Source: VRUE01 sp963745915
Lineage (GTDB): Bacteria; Actinomycetota; Thermoleophilia; Solirubrobacterales; 70-9
Assembly (NCBI GenBank): GCA_963745915.1
Contig: CAVUZA010000002.1
Location: forward strand, 186,001 to 250,000
Direction: 5' to 3'
DNA: 64,000 nucleotides
In this document: in pieces, positions 27,582-34,962 of the stretch
Position numbering within the stretch: the first letter of the stretch is position 1
Layout: every line of letters begins with the position of its first letter
Position numbers and translations under genes: made by a program
Notes under the pieces: model-generated
Told to the model about the DNA's origin: nothing
Database searches by the model: none
Seen by the model: the letters and a program-made list of their open reading frames with translations, nothing else

Positions 27582-27620
27582 GCCTCACCCGGCTCAGCGG
27601 CGATACTGGCCGGGTGAGGC
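27582..27620 (-). terminator. Hairpin after collagen-like gene
   Basis: Perfect 12-bp arms 27582-27593 (GCCTCACCCGGC) and 27609-27620 flank a 15-nt loop. It lies 32 bp downstream of the collagen-like gene stop on the minus strand and upstream of the giant NHL gene. No U-run follows, so strength is uncertain. Confidence 0.65.
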
Positions 27621-27651
27621 CTGCGCCATGCATGGTTCGGCTAGCGAGCTA

Positions 27652-28500
27652 CTAGCCTGTTACCGCCCACGTTCCCCCGTCGACGTGTTCTGCTTCTGCA
27701 GAGTTTTCGCTCAGAATGAGGGCGCCGCTGACTCCGGCTCCCAAAGATTCCAGTCCCGTGGCATCGTAAGGAACAACTGTTCCCAGCGTCTCTCCACTGA
27801 ATCCACGTCCCACGAAGACGCAGAGATAGCCGGAGTCGGCCTCGGGATGGGATGGACCGGACGGCGGTTCGACGCCGTCGTCGCATTCCGCCGGCGGCGT
27901 AGCGTTGTGATCGACGATGACCGAGTGTGCATAGTCGACACGTGTGGCCAGGGGGATCGGAAAGGAGATCGGGGTAAGTGCTTCTTCTTCGAATTTCACT
28001 AGCCACGTACCGGTCTCGGTCGAGTTTGTCGGAAGTGTCCCGCCCGCAGTCCAGGGGGACCCGGAATCGCCTTTGGCGCCTTCGGCCCCGTTGCAGACGT
28101 AGTTGACCCCACTGGCGGAAGTCAGCTTCACGCCTTCCTCTTCCCCGCATTCTTCGAAGGGCAGGACGGCCTCGGTGGTGACGCTCTGGCCGTTCGACCC
28201 ATTCGAACCGTTCGAGCCGTTCGAGCCGCTATCGCCCTTGTCCCCCTTGGCGCCCTGGGGGCCTGCCGGGCCGGCGGGGCCCGCCGGGCCTTCGGCGCCC
28301 GGTGCGCCCTTGGGGCCGCGCGGGCCGCGCTTGGCCTTCGCCTTCTTCTTCTTGTGGTGCTTGCGCTTGGAAGCTTCTGCGGTCTGTGAGCCGCCTCCGT
28401 CGTTGGAGGCGGCGTAGGCGCCGCCCAGCATCGCGAAGACGAGTGCGACAACCGAGATGACTCCGGGAATGCCGAAGCGGTTGCGTAGTGGCGAGAGCAT
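27652..28500 (-). CDS. Secreted collagen-like (GXY repeat) protein
   Basis: 282 residues. An N-terminal hydrophobic segment (IPGVISVVALVFAMLGGAYA) acts as signal or anchor, followed by a Lys/His-rich linker (KRKHHKKKKAKAKRG). Sixteen uninterrupted Gly-X-Y triplets span residues 59-106, beginning GPRGPKGAPGAEGPAGPAGP and ending in GSN repeats. The C-terminal globular domain (~175 residues) has one Cys pair near VLPFEECGEEEG/VNYVCNGAEG and later Cys. Bacterial GXY tracts form collagen-like triple helices. A strong AAGGAGA ribosome site precedes the ATG, and a clear promoter lies at 28657-28686. Confidence 0.85.
   Translation of the reverse strand: MLSPLRNRFGIPGVISVVALVFAMLGGAYAASNDGGGSQTAEASKRKHHKKKKAKAKRGPRGPKGAPGAEGPAGPAGPAGPQGAKGDKGDSGSNGSNGSNGSNGQSVTTEAVLPFEECGEEEGVKLTSASGVNYVCNGAEGAKGDSGSPWTAGGTLPTNSTETGTWLVKFEEEALTPISFPIPLATRVDYAHSVIVDHNATPPAECDDGVEPPSGPSHPEADSGYLCVFVGRGFSGETLGTVVPYDATGLESLGAGVSGALILSENSAEAEHVDGGTWAVTG
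28190..28234. repeat. 9-bp tandem repeat coding GSN triplets
   Basis: Five tandem copies of a 9-bp unit close to CCGTTCGAG encode the repeated Gly-Ser-Asn triplets of the collagen-like protein on the minus strand. Two neighbouring units are identical, so copy number may vary by slippage. Confidence 0.8.
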
Positions 28501-28625
28501 CGAAATCTCTTCTCCTTGTCCCGTGAGCCCCTCTGCCGGCCGCTTCCCATCGCGGCCCTCCCAGAGGCTCGGTTTCTCTTTTGTCCCTGCTGCTGAGTGC
28601 TGCTATCCCTGATCAACCGAGGAAT

Positions 28626-28698
28626 ACGGATATCCGTGTTTCTCGATTCGCCAAGCAGAGTAGACGATGACGTTTCTGGTTGTCAAGGACAAATTTGT
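28626..28698 (-). promoter_or_regulatory. Promoter and palindromes of collagen-like gene
   Basis: On the minus strand TTGACA (28681-28686) and TACTCT (28657-28662) are separated by 18 bp, a good housekeeping-sigma promoter. A 10-bp palindrome ACAAATTTGT (28689-28698) lies just upstream of the -35 box. A perfect 12-bp palindrome ACGGATATCCGT (28626-28637) lies just past the expected start of transcription. Both are candidate operators. The leader to the ATG at 28500 would be about 150 nt. Confidence 0.65.
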
Positions 28699-28772
28699 TT
28701 CTCGACACCGATTCGTGTGCCATCGCGCATCGCGCCGGCGTTTGAGGGAGGGAAAGCCTTTACGCTTTGGCC

Positions 28773-29063
28773 ATGACCGCGACGCAATTCGAAGGCCTGC
28801 CCGGCGCCGAGATCGTTCTGCCGGGCCTGCGCGACCTGGAAGCTGGGCTTCGAAGCGTCAACGCCAGCGCCGTCCAGTGCGCCGCGCCGCGCCTGCGGAG
28901 CCTCGGCCTGCCGGCGCCGAGCGCCGCCGGGGAGCCGGCCGCGCACGCGCTGTACGCGCAGCTCAGCGACGAGCTCGGCGACCGTGCCCACTCCCGCTAC
29001 AACGCGATACTCGCGCGCGTCGCGAGCTTCGCCCACGCCGCCGAACGTGCGCGCGCCCGCTGA
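28773..29063 (+). CDS. Conserved hypothetical, partner of nucleotidyltransferase remnant
   Basis: 96-residue protein from ATG 28773 (MTATQFEGLPGAEIVLPGLR); a TTG two codons earlier is also possible. It is leucine/alanine-rich and ends SFAHAAERARAR. I do not recognise a named family. The following nucleotidyltransferase-like frame starts inside its 3' end (17-bp overlap), so the pair may be a former toxin-antitoxin-like module. Confidence 0.6.
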   Translation: MTATQFEGLPGAEIVLPGLRDLEAGLRSVNASAVQCAAPRLRSLGLPAPSAAGEPAAHALYAQLSDELGDRAHSRYNAILARVASFAHAAERARAR

Positions 29064-29223
29064 CGCGGAGCAGATCAGGCGCCTCGCCCGCGAGCTGGGG
29101 CGGGCGGCGCCGGCCGGCACGCGCATGTACCTGACCGGCGGCGCGACGGCCGTGCTCGAGGGGTGGCGCGAGTCGACCGTCGACCTGCGCGCCGCGGTCG
29201 AGTCGCTGGTCGCGAAGGGCTGA
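29047..29223 (+). pseudogene. Truncated DUF6036-like nucleotidyltransferase
   Basis: Only 58 residues from GTG 29047. MYLTGGATAVLEGWRESTVD matches the start of DUF6036/minimal nucleotidyltransferases, where the hydrophobic strand and GG are followed by the catalytic DxD. Here it continues LRAAVESLVAKG and stops, so the DxD and the rest of the domain (>100 residues) are missing. It is probably a remnant or deletion derivative of a toxin-like gene. Confidence 0.55.
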
Positions 29224-29251
29224 CCGGCATCGGGCATAGCCTGCGGGCGCG

Positions 29252-30211
29252 ATGCGGGTACTGGTCGTCACCAACTTCACGCCGGACGCCGGCGCGCCCC
29301 AGCGCGGACAGTGGGTGCGGGACCAGGTCGAGGCGATGCGGGGAATGGGCGCTGAGATCGAGGTCTTCGAGTTCCCCCGCGGGCGGCGCGAGTACCGGCC
29401 GGCGACGCGACGCCTGCGGGCGCTGCTGCGGCGCCAGCGCTTCGACCTCGTCCACGCTCACTACGGGCTGGCGGGGTGGGTGGCGCGGCGGGCCGGCGCG
29501 CGACCGCTGCTCGTCACCTACCACGGCACGGACGTGCGCCACTGGCTGGTCGGGCCGCTATCGCGGCGGCTCGCCTGGCGGGCGGACCTCGTCGCCGGCG
29601 TCTCGCGGGCGCTGTTCGCCCCAGAGGCCGGCCGGCCCGGCGTCCCCCCCGTCCCCGGCGCCGCCGTCCTGCCGTGCGGCCCCGACCTGACCCGGTTCAA
29701 CCCTCTACCTAAGGCTGAGGCTCGGACTCGGCTCGGCCTCGACCCCGACGGCCGCTACCTCCTCTTCCCCGCCAACCCGGCCCGGCCCGAGAAGCGCCAC
29801 GATCGCGCCGCCGCGCTGGCCGCCGCCTGCGACGCCCAGCTGCTCAGCGGCGGCGCGATCGAGCCGGCCGCGATGCCGCTCTGGCTCAACGCCGCCAGCG
29901 CCGTCCTCGTCACCTCCGAGTACGAGGGCTTCGGCATGGTCGCGGTCGAGGCGCTCGCCTGCGACGTCCCCGTCCTCTCCACCCCGGTCGGCATCGCCCC
30001 CTACGCCCTGCGCGGCATCGCGGGCTGCCTCTGCGCCCGCTTCGACCTCGACCCCTGGGCCGCCGCCGCCCGCCCCCACCTCGACGCCCCCGACCCCCGC
30101 GTTGCCGGCGCCGCCCGCGCCGCCACCCTCTCCGCCCAGCGCATGGCCGAGCGCACCCTGGTCGCCTACCGGTCGCTGCTCGGCGGCGACCGGGGTGAGA
30201 TGCAGCGGTAG
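29252..30211 (+). CDS. Glycosyltransferase family 4-like
   Basis: 319-residue GT-B fold glycosyltransferase. The N-terminal domain starts MRVLVVTNFTPDAGAPQRGQ with the acceptor motif LVHAHYGLAGWVARRAG, then VTYHGTDVRHWL. The C-terminal donor domain has LFPANPARPEKRHDRAAALA and the ExFGxxxxE-type signature VTSEYEGFGMVAVEALACDV. Sugar donor and acceptor cannot be assigned. It stands alone between two nucleotidyltransferase-type modules, and ends directly against a convergent gene. Confidence 0.88.
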   Translation: MRVLVVTNFTPDAGAPQRGQWVRDQVEAMRGMGAEIEVFEFPRGRREYRPATRRLRALLRRQRFDLVHAHYGLAGWVARRAGARPLLVTYHGTDVRHWLVGPLSRRLAWRADLVAGVSRALFAPEAGRPGVPPVPGAAVLPCGPDLTRFNPLPKAEARTRLGLDPDGRYLLFPANPARPEKRHDRAAALAAACDAQLLSGGAIEPAAMPLWLNAASAVLVTSEYEGFGMVAVEALACDVPVLSTPVGIAPYALRGIAGCLCARFDLDPWAAAARPHLDAPDPRVAGAARAATLSAQRMAERTLVAYRSLLGGDRGEMQR

Positions 30212-30724
30212 CTACTCGTCGAGCCCCGGGATCGGCTCGATCGGCAGCTTTCCGTGCAGCTTCTCGAGCTCATCGAGGTCATCTCGGTCTCGGTCCCTGG
30301 CAGCGAGTCGCTTGAACCCGACAACGCTGGGCAGGGCTGCGATCCGAATTTTCTGGCCACGCAAGTCGGTCCAGACAGCGCGCTTGAACACCGTCTCGAA
30401 GTCCAGCGGTGCCAAACCGCCGCGCATCACGTCGACGATGCCGTGGCGAGAGGCGATCCGCAGGTGTTCCGCCCCGTTCACGTCATCCGCGGTGAGGACC
30501 TTGTCGTCGCTGAACCTTCGCGCCTCGGACAACTCGAGAAAGCGCAGCACCGCCGCGTCGGCCTCGGCACCATCGGGCACGAGCAGGTCGGAGTCCTTTG
30601 TCGCGCGGACGTGGCCGTGGAAGATGACGCTGAAGCCGCCGATTACGACGTACGGCAGCTCCGCACGGTCGGCGTCGGCGACTACGCCTGCGAGATCAGG
30701 ACCAGTAGGCGCGCTCTGGGACAT
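30212..30724 (-). CDS. Nucleotidyltransferase (MNT/AbiEii-like) protein
   Basis: 170 residues from ATG 30724 (MSQSAPTGPDLAGVVADADR); an ATG at 30748 is possible. The fold signature is VVIGGFSVIFHGHVRATKDSDLLV, with GG and a D-S-D catalytic pair, followed by HGIVDVMRGG (third acidic residue). Similar proteins act as nucleotidylating toxins or as adaptors in type IV-like systems. Its 5' end overlaps a small upstream gene, supporting a two-gene module. Confidence 0.75.
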   Translation of the reverse strand: MSQSAPTGPDLAGVVADADRAELPYVVIGGFSVIFHGHVRATKDSDLLVPDGAEADAAVLRFLELSEARRFSDDKVLTADDVNGAEHLRIASRHGIVDVMRGGLAPLDFETVFKRAVWTDLRGQKIRIAALPSVVGFKRLAARDRDRDDLDELEKLHGKLPIEPIPGLDE

Positions 30725-30917
30725 GGCCTGCCTTGATCGAGGAGGCAAGCAGCGAAACCGCCTGCTCGGAGAGCCGCTGACCCTGCTCCAGCCTTTGCGC
30801 CGGACTGAGCGCCAGGTTGGAGGCGCGGAGCTGCTCCGCCTCTTCGCGATTTATCCGCGCCCACTCCTCCTCGTTGCCGGGGGCTAGAAGCGGGCCTTTG
30901 CGGACTTTGGTGGCCAC
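30696..30917 (-). CDS. Small partner of nucleotidyltransferase
   Basis: 73 residues from GTG 30917 (VATKVRKGPLLAPGNEEEWA). Mostly helical and charged, with LRASNLALSPAQRLEQGQRL and EQAVSLLASSIKAGHVPERA. It overlaps the nucleotidyltransferase start by 29 bp. The organisation (small helical protein, then MNT-type protein) suggests an antitoxin or a regulator of that enzyme, but no DNA-binding motif is evident. Confidence 0.65.
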   Translation of the reverse strand: MATKVRKGPLLAPGNEEEWARINREEAEQLRASNLALSPAQRLEQGQRLSEQAVSLLASSIKAGHVPERAYWS

Positions 30918-30965
30918 AGGGGAATTGTACGCCCCTCGCCCGCGTCGCGTAATAGATTGATTGCG

Positions 30966-31403
30966 GTGAGCGACGAATCGACCAAGCCTGCGGGCGAGGA
31001 TCTGGGCGCCCAGGTCGAGCTGGCCAAGAAGCGGCTGGAGGAGGCCGCGGCGGCGGCCAGCGAGGCCGAGAAGCGGGTCGCGGAGGAGATCGAGCGGCTC
31101 GAGGGCGACCTCGAGCAGGAGCGGGCGCGGGCCTCGGAGGCGCTGGAGGAGTTGCGCCTCGCCCACGCCGAGGAGCTGAAGCGCGAGCGCGAGGCGAAGG
31201 AGCGGGTGGTCGCCGAGGCCGAGGGACGGCTGGCCGAGATCGAGGCCCAGACCGCAGCGGCCGAGCAGCGGATCGAGGCGGCGGAGAAGCGCGCGGCCGA
31301 GGCCGAGGGCGCGGTCGCCGACGAGCGGGCGAAGGCGCGCGAGGCGGCCGCCGCCTGGCTGCGCGGGCAGGTCGAGGAGATCCGGCGAGAGGCGCGGCGA
31401 TAG
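30966..31403 (+). CDS. Alanine/glutamate-rich coiled-coil protein
   Basis: 145 residues starting with GTG at 30966. Almost the whole protein is a heptad-rich Ala/Glu/Arg coiled coil (for example LEEAAAAASEAEKRVAEEIE and AEKRAAEAEGAVADERAKAR) with no signal, membrane or catalytic region. Structural or scaffolding role is inference. Its TAG stop (31401-31403) overlaps an ATA codon where the nadB frame begins, suggesting coupling. Confidence 0.65.
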   Translation: MSDESTKPAGEDLGAQVELAKKRLEEAAAAASEAEKRVAEEIERLEGDLEQERARASEALEELRLAHAEELKREREAKERVVAEAEGRLAEIEAQTAAAEQRIEAAEKRAAEAEGAVADERAKAREAAAAWLRGQVEEIRREARR

Positions 31404-32845
31404 CGCCCAGCGCCGAGTACGACGTCGCCGTCGTCGGCGGCGGCGCCGCCGGGCTCTGGACTGCGCTGCGCGCGGCCGAGGCCGGCGGGCGGGTCTGCGT
31501 GGTCTCGCGCACGCCGCTCTCCCAGAGCGCCAGCTACTGGGCGCAGGGCGGCCTCGCCGCGGCACTCGAGCCCGGCGACTCGCCGGCCCAGCACGCCGCC
31601 GACACGATCGCCGCCGGCCGCGGCCTCTGCCGCCCCTCGGCGGTGCAGGCGCTGGTCGAGGAGGCGCCGGCCGCGGTACGCGAGCTGCGCGAGCGCGGCG
31701 TCGAGTTCGACTTAGACGCCGACGGCGAGCTGGCGCTCGGCCTCGAGGGCGGGCACACCCGCCGCCGCATCGTCCACGCCGGCGGCAGCGCCACCGGGCA
31801 CGAGATCACCGCCAAGCTGGCGGCGATGGTCGCCGCCGAGGCGCGGATCGAGGTCCGCGAGCGGGCCTCGATGACGGCGCTGTGGAGCGACGGCGAGCGC
31901 TGCCACGGGGTGCTGCTCGACGGCGGCCGGCTGGCGGCGGCGGCGACCGTGCTGGCGACCGGGGGCGCGGCGGCGCTCTGGCGGCGGACCAGCAACCCGC
32001 GCGGGGCGATCGGCGCCGGCCCGGCGATGGCCGCCGCCGCGGGCGCCGAGCTCGCCGACCTCGAGTTCTGCCAGTTCCACCCGACCGCCCTGCACCTGCC
32101 GGGGAGCCGGCTCGACGGCGCCCTGATCACCGAGGCGGTGCGCGGCGAGGGCGCGACCCTGCTCGACACCGGCGGCCGCCGCTTCACCGACGAGCTCGCC
32201 CCGCGCGACGCGGTCACCGCCGCGATCCTCGACCGGCTGGCCGCCGACGGCGCCGACTCGGTCGGGCTCGACCTGCGCGAGGTCGACCCTTCGCGCTTCC
32301 CCAACGTCTTCGACACCCTGGCCGAAGCCGGGGTCGATCCCCAGCGCGAGCCGGTGCGCGTCTCCCCCGCCGCCCACTACACGATGGGCGGCGTCGCGGT
32401 CGACCTCGACGGCCGCTCCTCGCTGCCGGGCCTCTACGCGGTCGGCGAGTGCTCCTGCACCGGCCTGCACGGCGCCAACCGGCTCGCCTCCAACTCGCTC
32501 AGCGAGTGCTTCGTCTTCGGCTCGCGGGCGGGGGCGGCGGCGCTCGGGGAGACCGCGGCACCCGACCCGCCCGCGCCGGGCGGCTGGCGCTTCGAGCCGC
32601 CCACCGAGGCGACCCGCGACCGGGTCTGGGACCTGGCCGGCCCCCTGCGCCGCCCCGAGCAGCTGCGCGAGCTGCTCGACGACCCCTATCCGCTCGCCGC
32701 CGCGATCGCCGCCTGCGCGCTCGAGCGCCGCGAGTCCCGCGGCGGCCACCTGCGCGCCGACCTCCCCCACGCCGACCCGGCCCTCGACGCCGTCCACATC
32801 GTCCGCACCGCCGACGGCGAGATCCGCCGCGAACGCTGGACCTGA
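31400..32845 (+). CDS. nadB: L-aspartate oxidase, non-standard start
   Basis: Flavoprotein that oxidises aspartate to iminoaspartate for NAD synthesis. The FAD-binding GGGAAGLWTALRAAEAGGRV is followed by SQSASYWAQGGLAAALEPGD, DLEFCQFHPTALHLPG, RDAVTAAILDRLA, PAAHYTMGGVAVDLDGR and GANRLASNSLSECFVFGSRA, all diagnostic of NadB. No ATG, GTG or TTG lies in frame before the FAD motif; the frame opens at ATA 31400, overlapping the upstream stop. The first standard start (GTG 31499) would remove the FAD fingerprint. nadA and nadC are not in the window. Confidence 0.9.
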   Translation: MAPSAEYDVAVVGGGAAGLWTALRAAEAGGRVCVVSRTPLSQSASYWAQGGLAAALEPGDSPAQHAADTIAAGRGLCRPSAVQALVEEAPAAVRELRERGVEFDLDADGELALGLEGGHTRRRIVHAGGSATGHEITAKLAAMVAAEARIEVRERASMTALWSDGERCHGVLLDGGRLAAAATVLATGGAAALWRRTSNPRGAIGAGPAMAAAAGAELADLEFCQFHPTALHLPGSRLDGALITEAVRGEGATLLDTGGRRFTDELAPRDAVTAAILDRLAADGADSVGLDLREVDPSRFPNVFDTLAEAGVDPQREPVRVSPAAHYTMGGVAVDLDGRSSLPGLYAVGECSCTGLHGANRLASNSLSECFVFGSRAGAAALGETAAPDPPAPGGWRFEPPTEATRDRVWDLAGPLRRPEQLRELLDDPYPLAAAIAACALERRESRGGHLRADLPHADPALDAVHIVRTADGEIRRERWT

Positions 32846-32920
32846 TCGCTGACTTCGTGCTTCGGTACGCAATGTCGTCCCAAACCACGAACTCACCCGG
32901 TAGGGGGTAGCGTCGCCGGC

Positions 32921-34901
32921 ATGCTGCTCGGGGTTGACGTCGGCGGGACATTCACCGATGCGGTGCTGGTCGACGGGGAGCTGGTCTACACGGCGAAGCT
33001 GCCGACCACGCCGGAGGACCAGTCGCTCGCCGTGATCGCCGCGGTCGAGGAGGTGCTGGGCCGCGCCGGGGGCGGCGCCGGGGAGGTCGAGGCCTTCGCC
33101 CACGGGATGACGGTCGGCACCAACGCCCTGCTCGAGGAACGCGGGGCGCGCACGGCGCTGGTCGCCACCCGCGGCTTCGGCGACCTGCTCGAGATCGCCC
33201 GCCAGGACCGACCCGAGCTGTACCGGCTCTGCGCGCCGAAGCCCGCCCCGCTGGTCGGGGACGGGATGCGCTTCGAGGCCGCCGAGCGCACCGGCCCCGA
33301 CGGCGTGATCGAGCCGCTGGCGGAGGGCGAGCCGGAGCGCCTCGCCGGCCTGCTGCGCGAGAGCGGCGCCGAGGCGGTCGCGCTCTGCCTGCTCTTCGCC
33401 TACGTCGACCCCACCCACGAGCGGCGCATCGCCGAGCACCTGCGCCGCGCCCTGCCCGGCGTCCACGTCTCCGCCTCGCACGAGGTGCTGCCCCGCTTCC
33501 GCGAGTACGAGCGCTGCTCGACCACCGTGATCGACGCCTACCTCTCCCCCCTGCTCGGCCGCTACCTCGGCCGGCTCGGCGAGGCGGCCGCGGCGGCCGG
33601 CCTGCCGCGGCCGCTGGTCATGCAGTCCTCGGGCGGCGTCGCCGCCGCGTCCGAGGCGGCGAGCGCCGGCGCCTGGAGCGTCCTCTCCGGCCCGGCCGGC
33701 GGCGCGGTCGGCGCCGGCCTGCTCGCCCGCGTCAGCGGCAACGGCAACGCGCTCGGGCTCGACATGGGCGGCACCTCCTGCGACGTCTGCGTGGTCGAGG
33801 ACGGCGCCGTGCGGCGCACCGACTCGCGCCAGATCGACGGCCGCACGATCCAGCTGCCGATGGTCGACGTGCACACGGTCGGCGCCGGCGGCGGCTCGAT
33901 CGGCTGGCGCGACGCCGGCGGCGCCCTGCGGGTCGGGCCGCGCTCGGCGGGCGCCGACCCCGGTCCCGCCTGCTACGGCCGCGGCGGCCGCGAGCCGACC
34001 GTCACCGACGCCAACCTGCTGCTCGGCCGGCTCGACCCGGACTCGCGGCTGGCGGGCGGCGTGGCGCTGGACGTCGGCGCCGCGCGCACCGCCGTCGCCG
34101 CCCTCGCCGCCGAGCTGGGAATCGACGCCCTCGACGCCGCCGAGGGCATCGTCCGCGTCGCCAACCAGGAGATGGTGCGGGCGCTGCGCGTGGTCACGGT
34201 CGAGCGCGGCGTCGACCCGCGCGGCTTCGCCCTGCTGCCCTTCGGCGGCGCCGGGCCGATGCACGCGGCGGCGATCGCCGCCGAGCTGGGGATCGAGCGC
34301 GTCCTCTGCCCGCGGGCCGGCGGCGTGCTCTCCGCGCTCGGCCTCTGCGCCTCGGACCGGCGCCGCGACACGACCCGCACCGTGATGCTCGGCGGCGAGG
34401 ACTTCAGCGCCGAGCGCGTCGCGCGCGAGGTCGAGGAGCTGATCGCCGCGCTCGGGCAGGACGGCGGCGAGGCCGAGCCCGAGGTCGTCTACGAGCTGCG
34501 CTACGCCGGCCAGGCCTTCGAGCTGCCCGTCCCCGGCTCGACCCGTCCCGACCCCGCCGACCTCGCCGAGCGCTTCGCCGCCGCTCACGAGGAGCGCTAC
34601 GGCCACCGCGACCCCGAGGGCGAGGTCGTCCTCGTCCACATCCGCCTCGCCCTCGTCGCCCCCGGTCCCCGGCCCCAGCCGCGCGCCGCCGCGGGTGGGC
34701 GATCTCGAAGAGCGCCGCCGCCCCGTCCGCTTCGACGGCGAGTGGCTCGAGGCCCGCGTCCTGCACGGCGAGCCGCCCGCCGGCCTCGGCGCCGAGGGCC
34801 CGGCCGTCTTCGAGCTGCCCGAGGCCACCCTCGTCCTCCCGCCCGGCTGGCGCGCCGAGGTCGACGAGCCCGGCACGATCCGCGCCGTGGCCGTGCAATG
34901 A
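32921..34901 (+). CDS. Hydantoinase/oxoprolinase subunit A, one frameshift
   Basis: ATP-dependent hydantoinase/5-oxoprolinase A-type subunit. Starts MLLGVDVGGTFTDAVLVDGE with the phosphate-binding DVGGTFTD. It has GMTVGTNALLEERGARTALV, RFREYERCSTTVIDAYLSPL, GLDMGGTSCDVCVVEDG and the VTVERGVDPRGFALLPFGGA region. The frame breaks near 34685-34695; residues after that (MGDLEERRRPVRFDGEWLEA to the stop at 34901) are in another frame. Substrate may be hydantoin, N-methylhydantoin, 5-oxoproline or acetone-type compounds; it cannot be fixed from sequence. It pairs with subunit B downstream. Confidence 0.9.
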
Positions 34902-34903
34902 CA

Positions 34904-34950
34904 GGGTGCAACGCGCTTCGGCGCCCCCAGAGCCGAAAGACGTTGCACCC
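34904..34950 (+). promoter_or_regulatory. Hairpin between hyuA and hyuB
   Basis: Perfect 10-bp arms 34904-34913 (GGGTGCAACG) and 34941-34950, with an inner TTCGGC/GCCGAA pairing. It sits between the subunit A stop (34901) and the likely subunit B start (34963). It could tune the A:B expression ratio or stabilise processed mRNA. No U-tract follows. Confidence 0.55.
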
Positions 34951-34962
34951 GCGGGGGTTGGC

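Noticed and set aside
28190..28234. Short tandem repeats that could suggest a CRISPR array
   Set aside because: Units are only 9 bp, have no spacers and code in frame for GSN triplets of the collagen-like protein.
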